From positions 8,145,309 through 8,209,308 of the forward strand of contig NC_041004.1 of assembly GCF_004193775.1 (NCBI RefSeq): DNA of 64,000 nucleotides, read 5' to 3'. Within the stretch, counting starts at the first letter, position 1, and each line of letters starts with the position of its first letter. Of the stretch, positions 44,829 through 56,757 are shown in pieces. Position numbers and translations under genes: made by a program. The notes under the pieces are model-generated. The model did not search any database. It saw nothing but the letters and a program-made list of their open reading frames with translations, and had not been told where the DNA came from. The stretch is from Glycine soja (taxonomy: Eukaryota > Streptophyta > Magnoliopsida > Fabales > Fabaceae).

Positions 44829-45303
44829 GCGAAGAACTCCTCAAGGAGGCATTTAGCTCTTTGAGGATCAAAACCCCTCAATCCCTTCCTTTTCCCCTCA
44901 AATTTCACGCCTCCTTCTCCTTCAAGTCTTCGAGCTCAACCTTCCGCGCCTTCTCCAATGCGAGGAGGACGAAGAAGAGGATGAAGAAGAAGACCAAGAT
45001 CCACCAAATGTTTCTGGCGAATGCCGAGGGAGATTCCAATGAGCTTGTAGATCCACCGAAGGTGGAAGACAAGATCGATGTTGTGCCTCATGGCCTTTCA
45101 ACCGATTCAGATGCCTTCAAGAGGTGTGCGTTGTTTGATTTCCCTTTTTTTCTCTAGTTCTCTTGTTTTTTTGTGTATAAATGTGCGCGTGTTGTTGTGA
45201 TTGAAAAGGAGGCGTAGTTGATCTCGAAGAGATCTCTCCGAAGCAACGCGGAGAAGTTTGAGTTCCAAGCGGAAGTGTCGCGGCTAGCTTATGGATCGTG
45301 TTC
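44829..45303 (+). pseudogene. Captured HSP90-7/endoplasmin (GRP94) exons, fused to an unknown 5' piece
   Basis: One frame from 44831 to 45123 first encodes a Ser- and basic-rich stretch of unknown origin (KFHASFSFKSSSSTFRAFS), resembling an organelle-targeting N-terminus. From about 45014 it reads ANAEGDSNELVDPPKVEDKI and VVPHGLSTDSDAFKR, ending at a GT donor. After a retained intron, about 45207-45303 encodes EA, a TAG stop, then ISKRSLRSNAEKFEFQAEVS and RL, followed by a 4-bp AGCT duplication. This is the N-terminal start of the ER-lumen HSP90 (SHEPHERD/GRP94), just before its ATP-binding domain. The first-exon junction may be a fusion of two captured genes. Confidence 0.85.
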
Positions 45304-45354
45304 CGCCCCAGAAACCCTAATCAAAAGCCCATTCAAAGCCTCAAGGGCCATCAT

Positions 45355-48300
45355 TGTGACACCATCTACCCCGACATATATATAAATAAATAAAATATAT
45401 TGGTAAACAAAATCACATGGGTAAAAGGTTCACATTCACTTCAATTACCAAATAAAACTCATTAAAAACATATTCGACTCAAAATAAGACCGTCAAAATT
45501 TACAAAAATATTTTGTTAAATCAGTGAGGTGAAATAAAATAGACTAATATCATAAAATTAACATAAAAACTTATATCTCAATGTCACATCTTATCAGAGT
45601 GTTGTGTCCCAACATCCTTCAGCACAATATCCCTTAAAGCAGTTCACCTAGTCATCTGCTCCCCCGAAGACAAAGTTCAAGATCATCACAGGATCCAAAC
45701 ACAAACAGCAAACTAGGAGTGAGTTATCACATTCCTAACTAATAGAGAAACAAGACAACTAGATATACATATCATATAAACCAAATAAAACTTACTTACA
45801 CGTAATTCACATAATTTCACCACTTTGTCATTCAAAATTCACTTTTCATCCATCAATCACACTTTTCAATCATAATAACACCTCAATTTCATAATAAACA
45901 ATTAGCAAGCGCATGAGACAATTATGCTAAGACTCAAGCCTACATGCAATGTGGTACCATGTCAGTGAAAAAACCACCTTGGGGCGCTTAGGAGTACATA
46001 ACAAGACACACCACACAATGGGTTTGCCAGGTCACTCTCACTAAGTAAGATCATAGGGAGACCAGTCAGGGTCACGATGTTTTGTGAGAATGCTCCAACC
46101 ATATGGGATCAGCATAGGCTTAAAGAAGCACTCAAACCCGATGACCCCCAAGGCCTACACTCCGAAGAGTCCGTCAGGGCCTCTCCCTCCTGATTCAGGT
46201 CCAACCCCTAAAATCATTTTAGCACACAGACACTGCTAGTGAATTATACAATACCCACGACCTCACACTCGTGTCTTAAACATGTACAACATATTGCGCT
46301 ACAATTTAACACTGGTTCCTAAATAGGAACCTACACTTTCTCTTTAATACTGGTTCCTAAATAAGAAACCTACACTTTCTCTTTAACACTGCGCATTTAC
46401 ACTTTTCTCAAGATAACACTGGTCGGGTTATTGTACAATTCACAGCTTACAACACAAATAATGTCACATCAAGAGTTAATCACACACTTATTCACAACCA
46501 AAACTCATTCACAATTTCACATCTCATAATGTCACAATCCACCATCACATGTTTTCAGGTATCTCACAATTCAACACCTGTTCTACTTTACATTTTTACT
46601 CAATCTCAATAACAATATTATAATCTCAAGGCAACATATTATTCCACAATTAATCACATATTTCATTTATAAGCATTGCTCATGAATTATGCAATACCAC
46701 GACCTCACACTCATGTTTCAAACATGTTTATCACAATTGCGCTACAATTTAACACTGGTTCCTAACTAGGAACTTACACTTTCTCTTTAACACTGCGCAT
46801 AAACACTGGTCGGGTTATTGTATAATTCATAGTTCACGATATAATTAATGTAACATCAAGTGTTAACACATCCACTTATTCACAATTGAATATCATGTCC
46901 ACACTTTAACATCTCATAACATCACATCAACCATCTCATAACATTCCCAATGATATTCATAAGGTACAACATACACATGTTCATGAAATTTAACCATAAT
47001 ATTCTCAAACTCCAACACTTAATAATTTTTGAAATCATACTATAACACTCTACAATATTATTTACATAAATTATTAATATAAATAACTACCTCTATATCT
47101 ATAAACTAGCATACATCATATTGAATCACAAATTTCAAAGTAAGCTTTCAATGCACAAATTCTAAATAATTATATGAATACTTTGGTCAGTTTCAATTAT
47201 GATATTAATTTTTTAAATTATATATAAAAACCTAAACAGCAAGAAAAAGAGAAAATACAAAATCAATATCTCTCTCTAAATTTCTCCTTTCTTTATTTCA
47301 TCAATTCATATTAATTAGAAAAAGTACTCGATTTATAGGGTTCACGCTCAACACAATAGCATATCAATTTCATAAAAATTGGTCTGTCAAACATATATAA
47401 TTCACTGTAATAATTATAAGGATAAAATGAAAATTGCAAAAACACCTCAAAACTCATCCCAATTGATATCTCTAAGGATCTCTACACATGTTCACACTAA
47501 TTCTCAATTGTGAATAACTCATCCCTTACCTCTAAGCGGGCTCACGTGTCTTCCAACAACGACAACGGCATCTCTAGCGGTTTCCTGAGATTCCTCCAAT
47601 TTTTCCTCCGACTGCTCTGATAGAGTTCCCAAACGTCAGAGAGACGGAAAGGGATTGAAACCTCCACTTGTACTGTCTTCATGCGATTCCTTTTTCTCCC
47701 TCCACGAACATTATCTTGCAAATCCCAACCGTGAAAGTGTGCAAATTTCATTTCGAACAACATATACAAAATTCATGAAAATCCAATAGTTAACGAAACC
47801 GAGATCGTAATTTTACTGAGACCGTTTTAGGTTTCTGCGGGAAAGAAAAATGCTACAATACAAAAGGTATTTCTCTCAGCTCAAACATGATATCAAAATT
47901 CCCAACGGTGAGAATTCTCGGAATTTGTCTGCAAACGTAGTGTTTAAATTTCACGACGACCCAACGGTGAACGAGTCCGAGATCGTCATTTTTCTGAGAC
48001 AGGTTAGGTGGCCTGCGGGAAAAAGAGAGGGTTTTGGGAGAAGAGAGAAGAAACGAAATTGTGAGGTAGAGGAGGCTGAGGAGTCAGTCTGAAAACTGAC
48101 CTAGCATGTTGCTATTTATAGCTAGGAGCATTTACGACCTATTATTTACTCTATTTATTTATTTATTATTTATTATTTTATAAAAACAAACTTTATTTTA
48201 TTCTCTATCAAACAAATAAATAAAATACCTTTTTTATTTTCTCTCAAATCATTATTTTAATTAATAATTATATCTCCTTATTTATTTATTTATAAAATCT

Positions 48301-48378
48301 GATCATTTTGTTTAAAACTCTATTTATTTATAAATAATAATCCTTTTTAATCTAATTTACGAAAATTGGGATGTTACA
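45355..48378 (-). mobile_element. Solo LTR, 3,024 bp, reverse orientation, inside CACTA 2
   Basis: Read in reverse it starts TGTAACATCCCAATTTTCG at 48378 and ends GGTGTCACA at 45355. ATCAT flanks both ends (45350-45354, 48379-48383). It shares its 3' part with the 1,300-bp LTR at 37498-38797, but keeps a long upstream region with a TATA box (48113-48120). Repeats of CACTGGTTCCTAAATAGGAA and CCTACACTTTCTC occur near 46310, 46350 and 46755. No internal region or second copy is present. Confidence 0.9.
48113..48120 (-). promoter_or_regulatory. TATA box of the reverse solo LTR
   Basis: The complement of TATTTATA gives TATAAATA. On the minus strand it is followed by GCAACATGCTAGGTCAG and a pyrimidine-rich leader, so transcription would run toward 45355. 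Confidence 0.6.
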
Positions 48379-48383
48379 ATCAT

Positions 48384-50084
48384 GGGCGATAATAACTATA
48401 TATGTAGGTTCCAGGTAAATAATAATTCAAGACCCTCATTTGTATTGCACATCTATATGTTAAAGTTTGTATTTTTATTTTCCTTTTATGAATTTATTAA
48501 TTATTCTGACACTTTTTCGTTAAAGGGTATCTTTTTCTAGTTTTGGTTGCGGGAAAAATTTGCAAATGGAAGAAATGAAGGTTGCTTCAGACTTGTTGGT
48601 GGGTGACCCTGCTTCACTGGAGAAGAAAATTGATGCAATTTGTTTCGGTGGTCCCTAGAAGCTTCGGGTTTTTGCATGCATTTGGTTGATAATTAATTTA
48701 AGTGTTGTATTGTGTATTCCATAATTATTTTTTTGTGTGTGCGCTAAATGAATTGGCTCAATGTGATGGCTTAAAAATTGGGTTGCCTTCGAAAAATAGT
48801 TTTTCCCTAAACTATTGTGATATTTTATGCTGACAGTATTGCAGAGGAGAGGTATGCCATGAATGATAATAATCTTGCCATAAGTAAAGTGAGTAATGGG
48901 AAGGTGTTTATGCCTTTTGAAATTAGGTTTCTTATGCTCTTTAGATTATCAGACAAGGTTCTATAAAATAACTATTAGCAAACGGCATAAGCATTCCAGC
49001 AGTAATATTCTCCTAATCCTCATTAGAATCAATTATTCAATTTTCAGTTTTATGAAATTATAATTTCTTGTCTAGAAATTAATTAATTGACTTATATCTG
49101 ACTTCATCAAATGTATATGAAAGAAGTTGGATAGAAAGTAGGTCAATTTTAAATCCAAAATTGATTTGGGAAGATCTGAATTGTATTTTAATTTTTAAGT
49201 TCTGTATGGTGCATGACATTTGGAACTCTTTGTTGTTGTGAAGTAGCTGAAAATTCTTACTTTTCTTTTTGTAGATTACACATGGTTTTCTCCTTTCCAA
49301 GGCATTTAGCAGCAGCTAGTGCGTGCATCATCATAATGGAGAAAGTGTACAAGATGGATTTTTCTCTCATAGGATTCACGATTTGCTGCTTAATATTAGG
49401 TTTTGGTATGTTTAGCAGTTAGTTTTGAATATTATTATTCCCTTTAAATTATATTTTTCATGTATTGTTTGTAGAACACTATAACTGAACTAGTAGCTGA
49501 TAATTTTTTGTCATGCCTTACAAAGTTTAAGGGTGTGTTTGATTTCTATTTTCAAAAACTTTTTTCAGTTTAAAAAAAAACCAAGGAAATAGTTGCCCAC
49601 ACCGAGCTCATGCCTCACGACATGCAACACCACTTCCAATGACCCACACTCTTGAGGTAGGAATACAAAATAGAAAAAGAGAATGAGAAAGACCAGCTAT
49701 TGGAAACAATTTTGGACAAGAAAATGATTGTTGAGTAGCATGGAATTATTTTAGAAAGCAGTTTTTGAAACCAAAAAGTGAGAAGGAAGTTAAACAGGCC
49801 CTAACTTGTTTTTATGATACTTTGCTTCTCAGGTTCTATATACATTGGTTTTATCCCCTGAATTTTTAAATGACATTTATATTCTGGAAAAAGGTTAAAT
49901 CTGTTTTAAACTCAGCTTATCTTGAAGCAATTTATGCTGAATTCTTGAACTTCACTGTTTTTTTATTGTCTTTTCTTGCTGGTTCAAACATTCAATTGTT
50001 GACATTGGTTCCTATATTCTATTTTTAATTTTTGTACATTTTGTGTCTGAAACTATCACTCATGCAATGCTGTGAAATTTGTAG
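48384..50084 (+). other. CACTA 2 interior with unidentified exon-like blocks
   Basis: Three blocks look like captured exons. About 48565-48650 reads MEEMKVASDLLVGDPASLEK then KIDAI. About 48839-48889, after GCTGACAG, reads IAEERYAMNDNNLAISK and ends at a GTGAGT donor. About 49275-49400, after CTTTTTGTAG, is open in more than one frame. I cannot name the donor genes. The remaining DNA is intron-like, and 49560-49800 contains a mixed-composition block without features. Confidence 0.45.
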
Positions 50085-50220
50085 GTTAAAGAGAAAACCA
50101 TAGCCACCATAGGGAGTGAAGTTAAGACTATTATATTCCCTTCAGCTAACGGGAGAGATTTTGATGATGAGCAATCTCAGAGCTGAAGATTATATGATTT
50201 CAAAGATATCATAATTTTCT
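50085..50220 (+). pseudogene. Captured Lon protease exon (C-terminal, proteolytic domain)
   Basis: After AATTTGTAG the frame reads VKEKTIATIGSEVKTIIFPS, then ANGRDFDDE, and a TGA follows at about 50186. This is the last part of the Lon proteolytic domain, directly after the GGVKEK lysine loop, whose Lys belongs to the Ser-Lys catalytic pair. The typical ARRS is changed to TIGS, and the remaining C-terminus is decayed. It is a different region of Lon from that at 28575-28836. Confidence 0.85.
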
Positions 50221-52044
50221 GTAAGTGCTAAATAATTGATGCATTTCTTAACTTCATTGCCTTTGCTGTCATAGTGGGTGTTTTCTGTAATTGTTTATGA
50301 ATACTCCAACGTAGATTTGCTATTTCCTAGGCTTTTCTCTAAAGCTTATGTCACCTTCTCCCCTGCTTCATTCTCTTTGCCTTGCCCTTCTTCATCCTTT
50401 CTTCTAAAACATTTTCAAACTAAATAATTGAGACTCATCAATACACTCATCCACACGCTGAATTTATGATCCATATCATCAATGAAACTTGAGTTAAGTG
50501 CCTTTTATTTTATACTACTACTGTATCAGTATGTACAGAACATGCCACACAATAAGCTACCATTACTCAACACCTGTCTTCTATACAGTACACGTTTCAC
50601 TTACCCCCATTTCACCTTCTAATTTATATATATATATATATATATATAACAACACTAATAACCTATAAAGAAAGATAAAATATATTTTAGTCTTTTATAT
50701 TTCAATTTCTTATCATTTAATAATTTAATTTAATTCATTATTTTTTAAAGTGAATTAAAATTCGCATTCTAAAATAAAGATTATCATTATTTTAGATTTT
50801 GAAACTCAATTTTAAATTGTTTTTATTTGAGACATGACACTTAGTTTTATTAAATTCTCGTACATATAAATTATTTAACTTAATTGATGTTTTGAATCAA
50901 ATAGAAATCATGAATATAGTAAAAGTTATGTGAAAAATAAATTTAACATGTAATAAAAAAAATTGAAAATTTTATTATTAGATTATTTCTCAGTTATTTA
51001 TTAGACCTTTTTCACGCAATTTTATGATGTTGTTGTAAATTTATATGATTACCAAGGATGAACAGACTACATGAGTTCTGGTAAATTTCCTAGAACTTGT
51101 CTTTTATTCTTAGATATAGAAAAATATGATTAAAAAATGAATGAGTGTTGTTTTAATAATTTAAATAATATAAATTATGTAAAATAGTCAAATATAAATT
51201 ATTTTATGTAATAAATAAATGCAATGAATATCAAAATTAAATACTAGTTTTTTAAAATATGAAAGACCAAATATATAATGAAAATTATCAATACCGGTAT
51301 TTGGAATGTGCCATGTTTGCAAGGAGAAGAAACACTTTCCGTTTATTTGGAATATGTCTCTAGTAATAGTAGTAATATTATTGTGTTAAAACTTAAAAGA
51401 AATGAAAGTGGTATTCACCCTGATAATCATGGGTTTATACTTGATTTTCAGGCAAGTGATGTCCTTGCAGTAGAGCTTTTACAGAAGGTGCACGGCTTGC
51501 TGCTATTGAGGAGTTGGGAAAAGCATGTCCTGGTGGAACGTAAGTATGGACCTTAGGTGGAACTTGTATATCAAAGTGGTGCTTGTGTAAATAAAAATTT
51601 ATTTGTCCATTATATCTTTATGGGAATATGGCTGATCATTGTTTACGTTTATGCACTTCATATCCAACTAACATAAGGTTGATTATCTGGTCAAAATGTT
51701 TAGAAATTGAGTAGTGGGGATTAAATTGCAGGACTAGCTCTCATATAAAATAGAATGCAAATAATGTCACACTTATGCACTATTATTTTACCGGCAACAA
51801 TTAAGGGTGTTGGGTAAAAAGAAACTTTGCAATGCTTTATGATGATTGATGAGTTTGTGGTAATTTTCTGGATAATTTGTTTAAAAATCTCCTTGATAGT
51901 TTGAATGTTTGAATTTTACTGACATGCTAATATATATTACTAATTACAATCATGCTAATATATATTATTTTTAATTATTCATATTTTCTCTTATGGGATA
52001 TGAACCAGAACAAATATCAATATTTAAAAATAATATTTAATTCA
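50221..52044. other. CACTA 2 interior, mostly non-coding
   Basis: A (TA)n run lies at about 50625-50648. About 51449-51540, between TGATTTTCAG and GTAAGTATG, is framed by good splice sites; one frame reads RAFTEGARLAAIEELGKACP then GGT. It looks like a captured exon, but I do not recognise the gene. The rest is AT-rich. Confidence 0.45.
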
Positions 52045-52440
52045 AGGACGGTGCTTACCTCAGCAACGTCTTTGAAAGTGGACATTCAAAGACGGTGCTT
52101 ATCTCAACAACGTCTTAGAATGTCTACTTTCAAAGACGATGTTGAGGTAAACACCGTCTTTGAATGTCAGCTTACTAAGACGGTGCTTACCTTAGCAACG
52201 TCTTGGAAACTAGGCATTCTAAGGTGACGTAAGCAACGTCTTAGAATGTGAGCAACTTTCAAAGACGTTGCTGAGGTAAGCACCGTCTTAGTAAGCTGAC
52301 ATTCAAAGACGGTGTTTACCTCAGCACCGTCTTTGAAAGTTGTTCACTTACTAAGATGGTGATTTTGGACTCGTCGTTGAAATTTTTAACCTTCGACGAC
52401 GTCACATTCTACGACGGGTGAAAAACGTTGTTGTATCCTC
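52045..52440. repeat. CACTA 2 right subterminal array of alternating GACG/CGTC repeats
   Basis: AAAGACGGTGCTTACCTCAG and its complement type GAGGTAAGCACCGTCTT alternate with AGCAACGTCTTNGAA. About twelve GACG or CGTC half-sites lie in 400 bp, many as facing pairs. The block can fold into several stable hairpins and is probably the transposase-binding region. Confidence 0.8.
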
Positions 52441-52480
52441 TATTTGACCGACGTAAAAGCACTTTTTTATAGTAGTGCCT

Positions 52481-53376
52481 AATGGTGTTAAAGGATATAA
52501 GCTCTGGTGTCTTGAATTGAGTTTCACTAAATGCTTTATCAGTTGTGATGTTGTATTTAAAGAGGAAGAAATGACAATCTTGGTGAAAACTAATCAAGTT
52601 GTTGAGATACAAGAACCAAAACAATCACAACTTGAGGTGGAGTTTTTAGGAGGAGTAACAAACTCTAGGGAAGTTCCCATTCAGAATGAAAGGGAACCAA
52701 CAGCTAAATCAAAATCAGAAAGTCTCACAAACTATATGCTAGCAAAGGATAAAGAGAAAAAACAGGCCAAACCTACTCAAAGATATGGTTTTGCAAAGCT
52801 TATTGCATTTGCTCTCAATTTAGCTAAAGATATTGAGCAACATGAGCCATTGACTTATGTTGGAGCCATGAAAAGTAGCCAGAAAAGGGAATGGATGCAA
52901 GCCATGGTGGAGGAGATCCAATCACTAGAATCAAACCAAACTTGGGAGTTGGTTGATAGGCCTAGGAACAACTGGGTGGTAGCATGTAAATGGATTTTCA
53001 AAAAGAAAGGATACTAGGAGTAGAACCAACAAGGTTCAAGGTCAGGCAGGTTGCAAAAGGATTCACTCATAAGGAGAGGGTGGACTACACTAAAGTATTC
53101 TCATCAGTGGTCAAACATGCCTCAATTAGAGTGATTCTATCCATGGTTGCTCAACAAGAACTAGAGCTAGAATAAATGGATGTTAGAACAACACTCCTTC
53201 ATGGATATCTTGAGGAAAGAATACTCATGCAACAACCACAAGGCTTTGTTTAGGAAGGGCAAGAAGGAAAGGCATGTCTTTTAACAAAGTCCTTGTATAG
53301 ACCGAAATAATCACCAAGATAGTAGAACAAAAGGTTTGAAGACTTCATGGTGAAGAGTGGTTTCACCATAAACAAT
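52481..53376 (+). pseudogene. Copia 3 end of integrase and start of reverse transcriptase
   Basis: The frame continues the copia protein right after the CACTA duplication: GVKGYKLWCLELSF, CFISCDVVFKEE, then an RT start SSQKREWMQAMVEEIQSLES, NQTWELVDRP and ACKWIFKKK. A TAG at 53017 and further stops follow (QVAKGFTHKERVDYT in the shifted frame). The match ends near 53376, before the RT catalytic YVDD, so the element is truncated here. Confidence 0.85.
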
Positions 53377-55714
53377 GGTTTGTTGTTATTATTGCAATGG
53401 GTACGACGATAACTAATGTAAAACTAGTTATGTGCTTGTTGTTATTATAATAATGGTTAATGTTATTAATATTTAAAAATAAAAATTAGTTTTAATTTGT
53501 GTAAAAAAATAGTAAATATTTTTAAAAAATTATTATTTATTACAAGTTAGACATTTAAACAATTGCAAAGAAAGAGAAAAAATTCAACCCTTGCAAAGTA
53601 CCTACTAAGTATAAAAAGAAAGTTTTATCATAGTAGTATATATGGACATGACTAATATACTCTCTTAGTAAAAGTTGGACTTTAAAAAGAGTAAAATTGA
53701 GTATATATGGTAAGTAGGATATGTGATAAAAAAAAATAATCAAAATGATTATATGCGAAAAGATATTGGTATGACACTTATTGTTAAAGAAAAGATGACA
53801 GAAAATCATTTAAGAAAATTATACTCTTTTATCCCATTTTTCTTCCATTCTACTTTCACCCCATTTTTCTCTCTTTTTTTCTAATGGCATCCATTACTTT
53901 TTCTCTACATTTTTTTTCTTCCTATCTCTCTTTCTCTCTCTCTTATTTCCGACCCGATTAATCCACCTCATTTGGAATATAGATATATCATTACTCGGTC
54001 ATTTAATATAATTTGAATATATGCAGAGAAAGTCATCGGACATGTAGATTTCATGGGTTTTAACCTTACGAGAAAGGGTAGAGGAAAAAAAAAATCAGAA
54101 ATACTAGAAATACACTTTCTAATACATTTCTTTAAATATATTTTTTCTCATTGACTGAAATTTATTAAAAATATGATAAAATTTGATAGTTTCACCTTAT
54201 ATTTAATGACTCTCTTTATTAACTGTGTAGTTTTCAATAAATTTTGAACAATTAGAAAGAGTCTGTTTAAAAGAGTGTGTGAAAGAATATATTTCTAGCA
54301 TTTTTTTTTAAAAAAAGTATTAAAGGAAATTATTAAAAACAATCTCATAAAAATAATATTTTGAAGAATTTGATTTTAATAAAGTCCAATCACACTGTGA
54401 TCCATAGTAATTGCACTTTATGGTATGAGGCTATTGATGTTAGTTGTTGATAATGATATTGCTCATAAATGAATGTATGCTTTCGTTTTTCAGGTCCAAA
54501 GTTTGTTGTTTCCTGTGTTCACCATTCATTTAATATTACGATTTTTCAGTCTAGCATTTGGTTGAACCTCTACATGCATGTTCTTGGTTTGAGTATATCT
54601 TTAGGTGATAAATAGCCTTTTTTTATTTATAAGAAAAATTAATAAAATTAAGCTATATATTTTATAAAAACTAACTGAGATTATTAGCATATAAGAAAAA
54701 AAACAAAATAAATTAAAAGCTCATTTCATAAATACATAATAATTTCATACCATATGATATATACATTAGTAAAGCTCATATATATATATATATATATATA
54801 CACGCGCTGTGTGGAAGGCCAAAATCATCACTAAAGGACAAAAAATAAAAAGCAATTATGAGTTACTTCACAATCATGGTAATTTTGGTTTTGATCACCA
54901 TGATTATGATCCATCGCATCGTCACTTCAAACATGTAATTATAAGACCAGAGTCGTGGTTATGGCAAGGTCAATGACATCATTGCCCCAGATTTTCCTCC
55001 AAACTATTCCTTTATAAACATGCATATATCTGGAAAAAAAACTTTACTAAAAATCCTTCACTATTTTTTTTATAAACATTATCATTTTCATCTTAAATAC
55101 ATTTTAAAATAATATTAAAGAATGGAAATTTAGAGATAAATTCTCTCTATATATGATAATTTTTAGAAATTGATTCTTTTTATAACTTGTGATAAATTAT
55201 ATTACTAGATAGTAGTTAAATAAGTTACTATTGAATAAGATATTAAAAACTTGAAATTACATGATTATTAAATTTTAATTAACAATTTTGCACATCAAAA
55301 AGTTAGAAGAATAAAATGAAAAGTGATCAATTATATTAGAATAAGACACAAATATAAAATTTGCTTTTAGTCCTAAAATTTCTAAACAAGCTTAAGGCCA
55401 TGTATAAGACTTGTCCGGATTATGACTGCAATATAATAGGCACAAGACATTGTGCAAAAGATAAACAACATGATGGACTAGGCTATTCTTTTGGTGCCCC
55501 ACATGCTCCTTTTTGAGGACGTTATGGCTCGTCAGGTTTTCAGTGACATGTCGGTAGCTTCAAATAAAACTCTTGGTCGATCGAATCGATTGGATTCAGT
55601 GGCTTGCAATTGTTGCCAAATAATGACAGTAGAAAGTAGTAGGAGTTTTTGTTCCAATTGAATACATGTAGGACACTTTATACTAGACGAATATGAGAGT
55701 GACGCATATGACAA
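53377..55714. other. AT-rich intergenic spacer
   Basis: No gene is supported. It includes a pyrimidine-rich stretch (53820-53945) and a (TA)n run at about 54778-54800. Short frames in the region have low-complexity composition. Confidence 0.55.
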
Positions 55715-56595
55715 TATAGCACCAATTAACAAATTTCTACATAGATACTCATTTTTATCTCTAAATATGTAAAGTATACTTAAATTCATTCTCAAAATAA
55801 GAAAGTGTGACAAATTTATTTATTCGTTAACTTTCATCCATTACCGTTAATGAAAAAGTCTATGTGACATATTTAAGGATGAATTTGTTAATGTTCTACA
55901 TATTCAGAGACAAAAATGACTATTTATTCAAAATATAATTTAATTTCTATCTTTTCTCCTTTTTTAATCGTTACAAGTATAACATTATAATAAATACTAA
56001 AAAATACAGAAAAACAAACATAAGTAAAACAAATATAATAAAAAAACATAATATTGATTAATAAGCATAAATCTATTTATTACTTTGAAATTTCTATGTG
56101 ACATTATCTTACCCAAAATATGAAACTCAAAAAAAATATACAACCATTAAGTTAATCCTTACAAAAAATAAGACTTAACTTGATTTTGTCCCAATAAGAA
56201 TTTCAGAGTAACAAATAGATTATGCTTATTAATCAATATTATGTTTATTATTATATTTGTTCTAATTTATACTTGTTTTATTTATTTTTTTAAGTGTTTA
56301 TTATAATGTTATGTTTGCAACCATTAACAAATAAGGGAAAATGAAGATTAAATTATATTTTAAATAAATAATCATTTTCGTCTCTAAATGTATAGAGCGC
56401 TGACACATTCGTCCATAAATGAGTTACGTAAACTCTTTCATTAACAATAACTAATGAAGTTAACGGATAAATAAATTTATCACACTTTTTTTACTTTCGA
56501 CAACTAAAATTTAATTTTTTATCTTTTGAAAATGAATTTATCATACATTTATACATCTAAAGACAAAAATAAGGATTTGGTGTATATTTTAATAC
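55715..56595. repeat. Long AT-rich foldback
   Basis: Left arm 55740-56110 and right arm 56200-56580 are imperfect reverse complements. For example AATATTGATTAATAAGCATA (near 56050) pairs with TATGCTTATTAATCAATATT (near 56221), and GTGACAAATTTATTTATTCG pairs with the 56462-56485 region. No coding capacity is visible. It is probably a MITE-like or foldback transposon; no target-site duplication was fixed. Confidence 0.7.
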
Positions 56596-56757
56596 ATATT
56601 CACGTGGGCTTCATGTATGCATTCACGTGGGCTTCTGCTTTAATTATGGTACGAAAGAATGGAAGCTTTTTAGAGTATGATCTAATTAATAGTTTGAATG
56701 ACAGGAAAGAAAAACAAAAAGAAAAAACATATTTTTTACAATTTGAATTTTAAAGAA

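Larger units (their letters stand above)
44540..52477. mobile_element. CACTA element 2 (7,938 bp) with captured host exons, inside copia 3
   Basis: The left end is CACTACTACAAAACCTGC, and the complement of the right end is CACTACTATAAAAAAGTGC. CCT is duplicated on both sides. Subterminal GACG/CGTC motifs lie at 44560-44740 and, much more densely, at 52045-52440. No transposase is recognised. The interior holds exons of HSP90-7/endoplasmin (45014-45303), Lon (50085-50220) and several unidentified exon-like blocks. A 3,024-bp solo LTR (45355-48378) accounts for much of the length; without it the element is about 4.9 kb. Confidence 0.9.
42300..53376 (+). mobile_element. Ty1/copia element 3, 3'-truncated and split by CACTA 2
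   Basis: A 5' LTR end (42594-42595 CA) precedes a primer-binding site at 42598. Gag, zinc knuckle, protease and integrase follow to 44536. The reading then resumes at 52481 just after CACTA 2 with the end of integrase and the start of RT. It fades near 53376; RNase H and the 3' LTR are missing. CCT occurs on both sides of CACTA 2 (44537-44539, 52478-52480), which shows that the CACTA element entered an existing copia copy. The LTR start could not be placed; a TATATATAAG at 42334-42343 is probably its TATA box. Confidence 0.85.
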
